Positions 35,071 through 48,115 of a stretch of 64,000 nt of DNA are shown piece after piece (the first letter of the stretch is position 1; each line of letters starts with the position of its first letter). Source of the DNA: Zerene cesonia (taxonomy: Eukaryota > Arthropoda > Insecta > Lepidoptera > Pieridae). Under the pieces are notes generated by a model that had not been told where the DNA came from, made no database searches, and was given only the letters and a program-made list of their open reading frames with translations. Made by a program: the position numbers and the translations under genes. Location of the stretch: assembly GCF_012273895.1 (NCBI RefSeq), contig NC_052114.1:62001-126000 (forward strand). The letters are read 5' to 3'.

Positions 35071-36734
35071 TATTTGTAAAGGATAACAATTTGTTAATAA
35101 AACAAAAGCTTATTCATAATTTCAATCACAAGTCGTACAGGCGAAGTCACAAAGCAATTCACGAAAGCACTAAAGATTCACTCCCCTGCGCTATTTACCA
35201 TATTTTTCTGATGATAACTGTACTTATAAATAATTCAATATATGCCCGTAATGAGTAAGCTAATCAGCATGTAATGTAAATTGTCTGTAAGAAGATATTA
35301 TATAATTAATAACATTTATTCAGCGCGTGTCATTTTGTGGCTACATTTACATAAACAATGTGTTTATTTGCTTTGTCTTATTGAATTGTTTTTCTTAACC
35401 ATTGATTCTATATCACAAACTTTTTTAGAAGAATAACATTTCAACAGTTATTGCTCACATATATTGTTATTGAAATTAATCGAATATGACTGCAGAGGAG
35501 ATATTTATTTTGGAGGAGGAGGAGGAGTTCCGAAGGGTGTTTAAATTGATGTTTGGTTCGCACTAAGCAGGAAAAAAACAGAACATTTTTTTTATTAGAA
35601 ATTTATCTCAAAACCTGGTGTAATATAACTTTTGTATAAAGTTTAATATAATTACTATCCCTATCAGCTCATCTATTTGAATTCGGAGCCAGCTAAGTCT
35701 AAGTCTAATGGTAGTAGATAATAGATATATACTACTTCCTTACTACATACTATCACATGCAGTAGGTAACTTACTACATACCTATCTACTGCTTACTTAG
35801 CTTGGATGCCATTGACTTCAAATTTATAGGTGAGTGAGCAGCGCTATGTATTAACACAGTAATTATATTAATTAATATTTCGCTTTTAAGTGATTTTGAA
35901 GTCGGTTCAATAAAAAAAAATAGATTATTAAATACATACTTCATAATTGGTATACTTTTGGTGAACTTCAACAAATCATTTGTTCGTATCATTCCCTGAT
36001 ATAGCAGTAAATAATTCCAACGAAGCGAGTTAGAGTAACTGTATCCCAGATTCCCCGAAATATCGTAAACGCGGAAATCACGTCCCCCAGAAGTGCGCTG
36101 TTGCACTGGAGACACGTATATTTAATATTTCACACAAAAACACAAAGACACGAGTGTCGCGTCGCTCGCGCGTCGCGTCGCGGGCTCGGCACAGGTAGCG
36201 GCGGGGCCGCCTTCTGCGAACGCTCTCAAACGATCGCAAGCAATCAACGCGTCCTCCGTCGAAAATTTCATTTCTTGTTGCCACCAAAATGGATGACGAT
36301 GAAGTGCTTCATTAATAACGAAATTAATGATCACTCTTCGAAGTTTTTTTTGATCCGCAAAATGATAACCGCATAACTATGAATTAATATTTTTATGCTG
36401 GACGACATTTAATTAATTAAGTTTGCCGAAATAATTATACATTCATAATATTTGAATAGCAGCTTTGTCGATAAGCTTATTAATTATGTATTGTTCATAT
36501 ATATTATACCCATTTATAAAGAATGCATATATTAGTGATGTAGCACATATCATATTTTAAATAATGCGAATATGCTTTTGTGCTAATAGTAAAGAGGATC
36601 GTTCGAAGTAATAACTAATAGTTATTTAAAGGTAATCCATGCTAAACCATAACCAGACCACTTCTGTATATTAAATATTGGTTAAAAAGAATAATTGCTA
36701 TGCAATATTAATGTTTTATGGACCCCAAAAAAAA

Positions 36735-36806
36735 ATTGGGCGGTGGTAGCGCTTACCATCAGGCGTCCCACCAGCTCCATTGCCGACTGTGTTATAAAAA
36801 AAAAAT
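36735..36806 (-). repeat. Interspersed repeat family A, head fragment
   Basis: The head of the unit is in reverse orientation: GGGCGGTGGTAGCGCTTACC, ATCAGGCGTCCCACCAGCTC, CATTGCCGACTGTG, followed by an A-rich run. The body of the element is missing. Confidence 0.7.
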
Positions 36807-38173
36807 CTTGCATCTGAAGTCTCATCTTTCTATTTGTTACATGGCAATAGGTACATCATGCTCCATCTACTGCGCGGATTCATCCAAAAACTTGGCATGT
36901 ACTGATATCATATTCCTTTCAACCTCCATATTGTGTAGACTGTAGGTATCTATCCCTTGAGAGGATTTTTGTTCATTCTAATATAGAAATATCAAGTTTT
37001 TTTTGTTCTGAAATTGTTAACAACACAAACTTTGTTGTTGTTGATCACGAAACCCTCATAAAAAGGGGTGAGGTCAAAATACGTCGGCATTACAAGTGAT
37101 TGAACTAACCATTGTTTCAATATCATTAGTTTTGGGGAGCAAAGTTTACTAGTGCAGCACTCCTGTTAATGGAAATTTGATTTAAAAAATGATTGCGAAT
37201 ATTTTAGAAGACGATGGCGAATATTGGTACATCACTATCATATATATGCGTGTATGCAAATAACTGGATGGTACATCGATGCGAGTTTACTTTTTACAAC
37301 AACAACAGGGACTGTGAACTTGCCTTAAGGCAACTTGAAACACACATAACTATTCATTATAATAAGCTCGCGAGGTATCGCTAATATTGGAAAGAAGTTT
37401 CAAATAAAAAATAATGTTAATTCATCCATTGTCAGCGGACACGTGCGCTACCATTTGTATCGGCCAGCATTTACATAATGTGTCCGTTCAATAGATCCAC
37501 TTTGTCAATATTTACAGGACTTTTTAATGTATATATTTGAATTCCATTTCAATTTAAGCAGATGTAAAACAGTGGGAAAGGTTGCGTCATCGCCTTCTGC
37601 TCGATTAGGAAATTTTCTTTTATGCTAAATTGCCTGATGTCAGATCCATTTTAATCTTTAATATCTCTTTTTTATCCGAATATCCCTTATCTTATTGTTT
37701 TCTTTCTTTAACATTAGCTTTAGAATTCGTATATTTTTTATAATAGGGCACAGATAACATAATACTAAGCTAGGTTAAGATGATATCACGCAAACACGTA
37801 ATAAACGCTGAGCGTTACCATGGGTACAAAGATAATTCAATCTTTGGGAGAAGTCTAACACTTTCATTAAGCAGCAAGTAATAATACAAAACTGGCTGGA
37901 TACTATGCTATATGTATGAGCTTGAAAACCCATTAGAGTATGACGGGCGGGTCGGAGAAGCTCGCAAAGTGCTCGATTATGTAAGCGGGTGTTGAATGCG
38001 ACACAGATCGCTTCGAGAGGCAGGTCAATGCCAACACTCTCTCCACCCAGGGTGCCATATCGACGTTTATATAATCTCTTCATATTTTATTAAAGCATCA
38101 AATTTAAAGAAAAAAGGTCACAGACTTCCACGCACGATTTCTGTTACATTCATTCATCGTTTTATATTCAATA

Positions 38174-38345
38174 CTAGCTGTGCGTGGGGCTTCGACACAA
38201 AGCAAATTTTGTTTTATAACTTATGTGTTGTTTTATAATACGTGCCAGTGACGTAGCTAATATACCAAATATTAGCTACGTCACTGGCACGTATTATCAA
38301 TATCGTTCAGTGGTCTTCATGCGAAAGAGTAACAAATAATATATG
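38174..38345 (-). mobile_element. Degenerate Helitron-like fragment interrupted by a perfect palindrome
   Basis: It starts CTAGCTGTGCGTGGGGCTTC, and GTTCAGTGGTCTTCATGCGA plus AAGAGTAACAAA follow. These are the same end and middle blocks as the Lep1-type copies elsewhere. The 5' TCCTAC end is missing, and a 63-base hairpin (38235-38297) sits between the two recognisable blocks. Confidence 0.5.
38235..38297. repeat. Perfect hairpin, 29-bp arms, 5-base loop
   Basis: Arms 38235-38263 and 38269-38297 are exact reverse complements (core CGTGCCAGTGACGTAGCTAA) around the loop ACCAA. With no mismatch it is either young, under gene conversion, or an artefact of template switching. Confidence 0.85.
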
Positions 38346-38357
38346 TAATATAAATAT

Positions 38358-38418
38358 AATTTTATTTCTACTATCGTTTAATGTATATAATATACTAAAC
38401 GATAGTAGAAATAAAATT
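38358..38418. repeat. Perfect hairpin, 23-bp arms
   Basis: Arms 38358-38380 and 38396-38418 are exact reverse complements (core TTATTTCTACTATCGTTTA), and further pairing in the 15-base centre is possible. It lies 60 bases from the previous hairpin but shares no sequence with it. Confidence 0.85.
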
Positions 38419-41400
38419 CAAGATAATGATTTAATGTCGAAAATCATGTAAATGCCTTGACTGAATCTTTGGAAAAAATACTAAGGCCATCAGCATTCTT
38501 CAAATTTCCATGTACACAAGGAACAATTGAACAAAACGTTAGCTATACTGCGAGCGAGCTGAAGCATCCGGGGAAAATAAACAAAAGTAGAATCATTTAG
38601 TCGCTCGTAACGATTGATTTGACAAACAAGAATAAGAACGAGCTTAGGGAGGCGGGCGGCGTCAGCGCATCTACAACTCAAATGGCAGATCAAATATTGA
38701 TGAGTTCTCGAAAAGTCGCCAACCGTTACGTCCCCGCATACGCTCTGCATACATTGTGGTTGTTTTTCCAAATTATCTGGAATTATTCGTTTGACCGGTC
38801 GCTAGGCTCTGCGGAGGCGTCACACTTTGGCCTCAGCTGTCAACCCGTCACCGATCTGATTACCTGAATTATGCATGTGTGGCGTGCGCCCGGCGATTGG
38901 GATGTGGACACTTGAAGTTCTTATTCGTGATTATGAAGCCCACTCACGTGGTCATGATCAAGAGATTTACGTATCTACATATATATATTCTAACGGTACC
39001 GCATCATAACGTTCCGTCTAAACTTAATAGACATTTTAACATTGCATGAAAACAATGACCTAACGTAACAACAACAAACGCTCTAAGTCACCTAGCAGTC
39101 AAATCAAACTTCATTATAACAGAATAAACATTCCTTACGAACAAAATAAATATCTAAAGGTCACACTCAAAGGACTTCTTTTCCAGAAGCGGCATATGAA
39201 AAGCTTTATCTCATTTGAATGGACTTATTTCGTAGCGGTCGATGTTAACAGAGTATCGGGCGTATTGTTCCTCGCTCTCACATAAATCACACGAACAATT
39301 CGGCAATATGTGAATAGCCAGTGTGGAGAATCGAAAGGGTTCTTATGATTTAGAGATGCTGGAGACGAGTGATAAAAACGCGGGTGCAGGTGTCTCCGGG
39401 CACAGATACCATCTCTGCGATGTCTATTAACACGTAGCGTTCTGCAGATTTATGGTAATATTCGATACAAGTGTGAGAATGTTTATCTGATCTCGTGCGT
39501 GACTAAATATATCCACAGATTATATGAACCTGACCTTTTAGAATCGGATTTCGACAAACGCAAAAAATATGCTTTTGTACAATATATAGGAACAATCGTA
39601 ACCGCTGCGTTGGACGCGTATTTATAAGGCCATGTTGTCAACCTATTTGGTTAGTTCATGTTTAAAAAAAATTTGTGTTTAAAAAGATTGTTTTTAATTT
39701 GACACTTAATATAGCAAATTAAAAGAACTTGTTGTACAGTAATTAAAAGTAAAAAAGTTAAAATTAAAGTTATTTAATCTGTGCTATTACTAAATACATG
39801 GATAAAAAGAAATTAAAAGCTGGAACAGAGGTCGCAGGTTGGAGGTGGTAGGTACACTCAGAGTGCAGCGGCGCGAGGCGAGAGGTGCTGAGGGCCCTCG
39901 GGCGCGCGTCGCCGCGTTTTAATTACGTTCCGTGTGCCCATGCTTGCTGCTGTCACCGACACATTATGCATTATATGGTTGTGGGTAACGGTTTGTAATA
40001 TTGGAGTCTCCCAATGTTACCATGGAGAGATGTCATGGAGAGCTCAGGATGTCAGCATCATCGTACACAACAATTGTTTTTGTTATTATAAGCATAATTA
40101 CGTAATGAAATAATCTTTCAACTGCAGCAATAGTATGTAGTGAGAAGATTTATAATTTTTTCTTAAAATTGATTTATTTTTCATTAATAATCTTCATGAT
40201 TTCTACAAATGTGAGCATTTTCGCTACACATTTAGTATGGTGAAATTGTCGCGGGCGAATTCTAGGCAACTTCCTCGATCCCGCCACTGACAGCGGCTCG
40301 ACGGAACACAGTGGAGTGAAGTCGGTAGTCAACTGTTGCAGTACTAGTCCAACTTAGTAAGACCCCCTTCCTCAAGGCTTGGAAAACGCATCCTCCACAA
40401 AGATTAGAGAAATTCATTTAGCACACTGTATATAATTTTTATATAAATATTTTATATTGATAAAATATATTGTATTAGGATACCCTCAGATCACTTCTTT
40501 TGTAAAAATATTTATTCCAGAAATAGGTTGCAACTTCAATCATCCAAACATTAACAGCTGCCCTCACGATGCATAAAAAAAAATATAAATTTTAATTAAA
40601 TATGCCTTACCTAATACGTAATCTAAATTACCAATAAACAATATATATCACCAAATACAGTAGTCATTAATTCTCTGACATGCGTAAATACGGGACGGGG
40701 TGAAAAACTGGTGCGCAGTATTTTAATTAAAGTTGAATTAGTGGAACGTCAATGTCAGAGCCGCGTCTCGCTAATGCATTCAGTCGGCGGCAATTTAGCG
40801 ACATCTAGCGGCCAGCGCCGGCTGCACTGACAAATTGAACAATGCGATGCCACGCTGCTTCGCTGTAAGCTCATTTATTGCTTTCTTTGTACTAACACTG
40901 ATTGAGTCTGATTTCATTTGGATTACACTGATTGAGGAACTCTGCTAACTAATATTGTAACTATATTTAATAAGCTTATTCGCAAGTTGCAACTGTGTTA
41001 TATCAATGAAAACTCTAAAACAGAAGCTGTTATATCCCTTTACTTCACAAGCCGAACAGAGGCTTAACTTTAAGCCCGAATTACGTGACAACTGAAAGTG
41101 TTTCATAAAATTTGCCAAGGAATCGTTTTTTGCCTTGTAAACGCTATAAGCGTAACATAATTCATATTTATCGCATTTCCCATTATCTGTAATTTATGAC
41201 TGACGTTCGATAATTCCTGCAACATGATACTTTAGTACCTACGTGTATGCTACACAAAAAATACTTAAACATTTGAACAATATTTATGTTGTATATTTAT
41301 GCTTTATTGAATCTATCTCGGTTTGAATTTAACGCTATATTGATAAGCATTGAAAAAGCTGGAGATTGCTTAGAATAATAGAAAGAGTTGTAATAGTCAG

Positions 41401-41789
41401 TCGCAGCTTACTAGACTGTGACTGTGTGTGCTAGTGTGGGTTCCGAGCTATTTGGCCGCTCACCTGTTGCAAAAATCGTCTGGCAATAGTAATTGACAGG
41501 CGGACGGAATGCTGAATAATTAAAAATCACAAAAAATCTTGTTATTGTATGAATAAAGTAATGACATGCAAATATCGGTAAATGTGTAATACCGTAGCGG
41601 TTTGCACGCTGTCTGGCGCTGCTGTGCATGCCTGCCTTTTAGTTGTTCATTAAAAGGCACGCATTCTTATTGCTGCATCGATAAAATATTTGACTAATCA
41701 GATATATTACAAATGATATTCAATTTTATTTAATGACAAATAATATCCAAAGAGAAAGATTTTAGAAGAGGAGGGTGAGCCAAAATTAA

Positions 41790-42036
41790 TTCGTGTTTCG
41801 TACGATGAGTGGGGCGGGGGGCGGGTGCATAATATATCCTTTTCCTTACCCGTCCCAGTCCTTTCCTTCGTTCCTCTCGTCAATCCTTTCTAAATCTTCC
41901 CAATTTAAAGTCGGCAATCCATTTGTAGAGGCGTAAGATCTGTAATTGACCTTACACCTCTCCAAATGTAAATGGGCGGTGGTAGCGCTTACCATCAGGC
42001 GACCATCAGCTCCAGTGTCGACTATCACATAAAAAA
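41790..42036 (-). repeat. Interspersed repeat family A, truncated copy
   Basis: In reverse orientation it shows ATATCCTTTTCCTTACCCGT, AAAGTCGGCAATCCATTTGT, the CTCTCCAAATG block, and GGGCGGTGGTAGCGCTTACC followed by ATCAGGCG. The tail half of the unit is missing. Confidence 0.7.
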
Positions 42037-42143
42037 ATGAATTTGCTTGTTTATATTAATTACAGATGTATGTATTGCGTTGACAGATGTCAGCATGAAG
42101 TCTAGAAATGTTGTCATTTTGCAGGTTACTTTACGCGGGGTAA

Positions 42144-42705
42144 TAGTAGGGGAGCCCAAGATGCTAAATGTGTATTTACACGAGCGTTTCAGAAACCTAT
42201 TGGAATTCGCAGATTATGCGATACCAAGAAAAAAAGTCCTATAGTGTTTTCAATTTTAGCGATGGAAAAAGGTTTTTGATTTTTTTTTAATTATGAAAGA
42301 AAAAGGGGGCTGTGGAAATACTCAAGCACGTTAGATTTTGATATTTTGAATGCTCTGGCATATCACTGAAATAAAATATAACTTATTCTTACGATTTATG
42401 TGGTAATTTCGTGGCTACGAACAAAAGGTAAAATATAAAAAAAAATATGACTCAAGCCCGTCAGATAAAGATATTACGGGTTATTTACAACATAAAAAAT
42501 CCAAATTTCGCTAATCTGACAATTTGAGCGTAACCTTAGAGAATTATCGATGTTTTTTAATTTCCTGCGGCTCCTGTGAGCGCACCCACCAATATCAACT
42601 GCTCATACTTTCTGGAGGTACTTAGTAATAGGTAAGGTATCCTCCCTTATAATAATCTGACGCGCTCGAGTACATCCCAAAATCCCCTCTTGGGCTCCCC
42701 TACTA
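42144..42705. mobile_element. TIR element (MITE), full-length copy with TAA duplication
   Basis: It begins TAGTAGGGGAGCCCAAGA and ends TCTTGGGCTCCCCTACTA. The perfect 18-base terminal inverted repeat continues imperfectly to about 50 bases. TAA flanks both ends (42141-42143, 42706-42708). The 562 bases contain no transposase. A 261-base internal-deletion relative is at 402-662. A 3-bp TA-containing duplication is compatible with the PIF/Harbinger superfamily (TWA), but TAT at the other copy is not a strict match. Confidence 0.75.
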
Positions 42706-45125
42706 TAAGCAATGTTCGATTGGCACAATTCTTCGCAAGAAAATCAGGTCTCAGACTCGTGTACCCACATGACAAGGGCGAAAGTATTTCTAACGAATCT
42801 CTTTACCCTTTTGTTTATACAGAAAGCATATCGAATAAAACACGTTCCCATCAATTATAACCGCAAACGATCGTTAAATTCATACACTCTGTTGTATTGT
42901 TTTGGCATTGTTGGTCGCCGTGACGCAAGGGTCGGACAATGGTTGGCCCGCTGTATCGGCAAACAATTCGTTATCGACACGCGTCCGCGCAATCGCTGAT
43001 TGATTGACGTGTCATTAGGGGAAAGGGAGTTGCAATCAGATTTGTCTTCATTCAACTCATATTCGGATGTTTAATTTGCCGCTGGGTCGGACGTTAGATA
43101 CATTAAAACTAGATAATAATATTATAGCTTCTGTCTAGGCTGTATATTACCGAATCTTTTTGTGTATTGGATGAACGAATTCATAAAGTCTTCTTGCTCC
43201 ACTAGGGTACACCTTTTCTGTAAGTTTTTAACTAGGTAAACCTATTTAAAAACTGGCAAATCCATCGAACCAAAAATCATAAAAAGATCCTAGTAACTGA
43301 GTTATAAGTTGTGTGAGCACAAGTTTATCACATACAGGTATGATAGATAATTGGATTTAAATGATACTTCGATTTCAAACTTTCAATTATAATTAATGTA
43401 AGCCACAAAACTCACTCCCCTCAGTGGTTGGTGACAACTGCGAATTTTTTTAATTGTAAATTAGCATTTTATTTTTATTGAAGCAGTCATATTCAGTGGC
43501 AAGTGGACCAATTGTTTAAACAAAACAATTTAGAATATAATGAGTTCGAATAGTTAGGGTATTCCTTTTATTTTAGTTGATTAACGTTTTAAAATAATTA
43601 TCATATTAACGAGAAAACATACGATATTTCCAGGAATTTGTAACAAAAACTAGTACATAGTGGGATCTGCTAGACGCGTACGTTTCAGGAAGACACCCAA
43701 TAAAGAAGGAATGTTAATGGTTCGTCTTACTCTTTCGAGATGTTCGCTGAAAATACTTTGAATTTCTCGTAAACCTATAATTGAGGTCGATACAAAAAGT
43801 AGACATAAACAAGAACTTGGATGTTCTGTACAGTACACGATTCAACAATGTGCTGCGAAACGTACATATATACGCAAGAGCACGATTATTATTAGATATT
43901 GTAATACCGAGAAATGTGCAGCTGTTTCTTCGTAATGTTATCCCACAAAAAATACTCCCACTAGCTGCAGTATACGAGTATAGAAGTCGTGTTTTTGTAC
44001 ACAACGTGATCGAGCATGTCCAACTAAAATGCTCACCCTTTATTGCTGAATAATTAAGAAAAAGCAGCGCGTCGAATGATGGAAGTAAATAAACTGTTGC
44101 ATTTGAATATTGCAAGTGAGGACATGGCAGTTAATTTATTACATTTTTGTGTGTTCAAGTGTTTTAAATCCCTTATAAGTCTTATGTTATGTTGTTAGAT
44201 ATTTTTATAATAATCGATGTACTCAGGTAATATAATGCTGAAACACACATTTAGGTTATATCGTAATAGATTCAATGTTTTTAATTTTTATCGTCTACTA
44301 TTGATATATTCAAATACCGTGATAAAATTATAATACCGCATAAGTGGAATTAAAGGCATTTATTTTACAATAACATGTAAGTAATATGATATACGATATA
44401 ACTATGGAAAGTTTTGATGGGCCATGCCAGTATTCGGAATCAACGCCAAAATGTAAAGCTATGGAGAAAATGTGACGAGCATTTATCGCAGGAAAAAGGT
44501 TGTCGCGACAAAATAGCCGGTAAAAAACGGAATATCTGAGGCGACTTCATTAAAATCTTTTCACGGGGTTTGTATGAGGACAATGCCTATTGCAGATACG
44601 TCAGATGTTTTTATATCGCGTCGGGTCGCCCGAGCAGCGCGGCCGCTGCGACCACCTTGTGGGCCATTTTTATGACCTTATTATATTAATATTGTTTCAT
44701 TCATATATACTGAGAACAAACTATCTTGCTCTACTTCTATTAAAGTGAGATTATGTAATGATCAACTTAGTTTGTTTTGCTGACTCAGCAAGCTCTCTTT
44801 GCAGAACCAGACCTTTATAGACTCTAGTTTGAATTAGTATATTTAATACGAGTATAAAATTAAGTAGATTTTTGAAGCGGATGTTATTGTGCGAGCGCCG
44901 GGCGCGTGGAGGCTGGAGAGGCTACAGTCGCTTTGCATATCAAAGCGCGCTCGTCAACACTTAGACACGCGTTTTGCACTTGTTCACATAACTTTTAATT
45001 GAATCATAACTTAAGTATATTGTTTGGATCGAATTAGTCGATGTGTCTCTAGGAGCTAGCACCATCGGAACCTCAATTATCTCCTTTTCTATATTTAGAC
45101 TATTAATAACAATGCTATGATATCA

Positions 45126-45190
45126 TCCTACTAATATTATAAACGGGATAGTTTGTAAGTATGGATGATGAAACTCTTTCTCGCGAACTT
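45126..45190 (+). mobile_element. Helitron-like element, 5' end fragment
   Basis: TCCTACTAATATTATAAACG is preceded by A, followed by GGATAGTTTGTAAGTATGGA and ACTCTTTCTCGCG. This matches the first 60 bases of the Lep1-type copies and then diverges. There is no CTAG end. Confidence 0.5.
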
Positions 45191-46953
45191 AACACTACTT
45201 TTTGGCCGGGTACGGGGTACTTTGAACTGCTTTTGTAAAGTCAGTCAAGTGAAGATGAACGTATTAATTAGTAATTAATAATGACATTTGGATAAAACCG
45301 TCTAAATAATTTATTTATTCGCTACTATTAGAATAGCATATTCATCTAAAGTAGAGCAATGAATCGATAGATGTTTCTAACTATATTAAAGATCATCCAC
45401 AAATTGCCCAGATTTCCCTACGAAAGTACATGAGCACATTTTTTTTAATTTATCAAATCTATATTTGCCGTGTTTAATTTATATGTGTGTAATTATAGTT
45501 TATAGTTTTTATGTTACCTCTACTCATTGGTATAAGCTTTCTGCCCCAATTGCTTCTAATGCCGTTTATCATCACTACCTTATAATGCAGAGCGGATGCT
45601 AATTTGACATTTTATTGTATTGCTCATTTTATATTATTTTTGTCTTTTAAAATATAAATAAACATACTTGTTTATTTCTTTCTTTTATTTGAGAGACTTC
45701 GAAACGATATTTTAGAAAGGGATCAGTTTATATATCAAATTTTGTATTTGTATTATTTATTTTAAATTGCATTCAAATAAATACTTTCTTGTAACTAAAT
45801 AAACAAATATACATTAATGGCTTATATACTAGTGTTTTCTAGTTCTGCTCAATGGGCTATATTTTAGTCACGTTTCATTCGAAAGCTCGAGTGAGCGGTA
45901 TTTATATAACGACGGAGATATCTCCAAACTGAAATATGTTTTTTAATGTTTCTGATAACAAGGCCATTAAAAATAAGAGGATTGGAATGGAAAAAACTGG
46001 AGCTCTCTCGAGTTCCATCGGAGTGATGCTGTGAAGAGGTGTCAGAGGACCTCCTCGCGTTTGTACAGTCTCGAGGAGATGATTTAAATGCGAAACACCC
46101 TCTGTGCCCGGCTGTACCACCCTGTACACTGAGGCACGGAAGTGCTTTTATGTTGTGATATTTTTGGATTGTTTTATTTTAAACGAGCTTTCTGTCAAAG
46201 CAGAAAGCTCGATGAGTTACAGAAAAATGCATAATAATTGTAAGTGTGCGTTAATATTCTACAAAAGCAATTAAATATGTTTAATTAAAGTACTTCATAC
46301 TATACCTCATAATAAAAACCTCTGTATATACAACTATAATTAAAATTTGTTAAATTTATGTAGCATTGGGTGCAAATGTAATTTCTAAACTCTATGAGCG
46401 TCTTAAATAACTAAATTTATAAAGTACCATCACCTCGCCAAATGCATCACTTATTCTGTTGATAAGGTTGAGCAACTGGTAAATTTTTCGTAATTTCTTC
46501 ACACTACGTAGCATACTTGATTCTCCCCTCTATATCATTCGGAAGGAGTTTCTTCAGCGCGCAATCTCTCGAGCCAGAATCACGCGTTGTTTTTGTTTGT
46601 ACACTCGGTGCTACCCTCTCGCCATTCGCTGCTAACAAACAGATTGACACGTTCAATTTGTTTGCGAAGTCACTTTTGTTCGCGACCACCCCTGTTTGCA
46701 GTTCTAAGGGACTGTTGGAACACCAAATTATTATATAATACACCCTACAGCCGTTGTTTATTATTTTTTTAATTAAATAATTTAAATGTCGTTTTTAAAT
46801 TAAGTGTCGATATTGTATAGCACGCCTCATCAGCGGAGCATTAAGGTAGGCTCTATTTAAGACTATTCTATATTATACCTTAACGTATCACAACGTATCA
46901 TTACAAATAATGCAAATTGCAAATCACTCATTCTCATAATTGTCTAACTAGAC

Positions 46954-47268
46954 ATTCATCATCATCATCATCAGCCCATATATGTTCCCACTGCTGGGAC
47001 ACAGGCCTCCTATGAGGGTTTAGGCCATAATCCACCATGCTGGCCAAGTGCGGGTTTGCAGATGTCACATGTCGTCGAACTTTTTGCTTCTTGGGCATGC
47101 CGGTTTCCTCGTGATGTTTTCCTTCATCGTTTTAAGCAGTTGTGATGTTGTCCATATGTGCAAATAAATTGAAAAATCATTTTATTTCCTATACGCTCGC
47201 CCCGGGTCTCGAACTCCGACTGATCGATTTTTAAGTCCGAGGTTCTCACTGCGCCACCACTGCCTAAT
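46954..47268 (-). mobile_element. tRNA-derived SINE with CATCAT-type tail
   Basis: On the minus strand the head has A-box-like TGGTGGCGCAGTGAGAACCT and B-box-like GAGTTCGAGACCCGG. The body ends at TGTCCCAGCAGTGGGAACAT and a (GAT)n run, seen on the plus strand as CATCATCATCATCATCAGCC. This is the layout of a widespread lepidopteran SINE. A second copy is at 51786-52030. Confidence 0.75.
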
Positions 47269-47984
47269 AGCATAAGGTATCTTTTATTATTAGTTTTTAT
47301 CTAATTCGCCATTGAAAAGTTTACTAAATTATCCAATAGATGACATTCGAAATTGTAGCACACAAAATGAAATTGTGGCGTGGTGATCTAGAATTATATA
47401 GATATGATATGCTCGTATTTACTTTTTATTCAAGGAAATCAATCTATATCAATATATTTTTCATCAAAAAATTATTATGTTTTCATCACATTTAGCGCAA
47501 TTTAAGGTAATTCCTTTCGATATGGTTGTGGATGAATTTTATACAACACAATACTTGCAACCCTGAATGCAGCATCATGGAACACACGGAAATCAATCGT
47601 TAGTCCACTGTTTCAGTGGGAGTCTCATTATTCTTGTCCAGGAGTGGGTGTGTAAATGCATTCAAAAAGCTCCTTACGATATAGAGTGATGCGTTCGCAG
47701 GATTTCGTTCTCAGGAGCTGCGAGCGAGGAAGCAGATGGTTATCAGCGCGTGAGAGGCCGGTGGGAACAGAGCCCACGTGACGCCGCTCGCTCGTGAGGC
47801 GCCCGACCACCCGGGATGCTGCTGATGTAATCTGCGGTTAAACACTTTAAATGTACTTGTTACACGACTGATTGGGAGGGCGTTTTGCGCGTATGTCGGT
47901 GGACGTTATAGAAATTGGGAGATTATGATAGGTCTTCTAGTTTGCGATTTATTGGAATTTTTAACTAAGATGTTGTTAGATTTT

Positions 47985-48115
47985 TATTTTTTTTTTAATT
48001 TAAGATTAGGCAAGCATATGACCGTCGCTTCGCCTGATGGAAAGCGATAAGCGAGGTCGAGGATGGAGCACGCTTACCCAATAAATGATTATTCACATTC
48101 CTTTTGAATAATATG
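47985..48115 (+). repeat. Dispersed lepidopteran repeat (GGAGCACGCTTACCCA type)
   Basis: After a T-rich run come TTAGGCAAGCATATGACCGT, CGCTTCGCCTGATGGAAAGC and GATGGAGCACGCTTACCCA, then TTATTCAC. I recognise this block order as a common moth repeat. It shares the GCCTGATGG motif with family A, but the rest differs. Confidence 0.5.

Larger units (their letters stand above)
35071..45120. other. Gene-poor stretch with repeats and hairpins
   Basis: It contains family A fragments (36735, 41790), a Helitron-like fragment with an internal palindrome (38174), a second perfect hairpin (38358), a complete TIR element (42144) and CpG-rich patches at 36150-36260 and 39850-39930. No gene was recognised in the remainder. 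Confidence 0.5.

Noticed and set aside
24210..35089. Frames across the gaps at 24269-25268 and 34071-35070
   Set aside because: They are pure N artefacts with a few AT-rich codons at each side.
43714..44115. Overlapping frames of 90 (plus) and 133 (minus) residues
   Set aside because: Both are AT-rich with no domain, motif or splice support; neither stands out from chance.
44625..44690. Short minus-strand frame MAHKVVAAAALLGRPDAI as a signal-peptide exon
   Set aside because: It has only 18 codons before a stop in a CpG-rich block, with no convincing splice partner.
46185..46210. GAGCTTTCTG / CAGAAAGCTC hairpin as a terminator or histone-type 3' stem
   Set aside because: It has 10-base arms without the histone stem-loop consensus or an upstream gene; this is likely chance.
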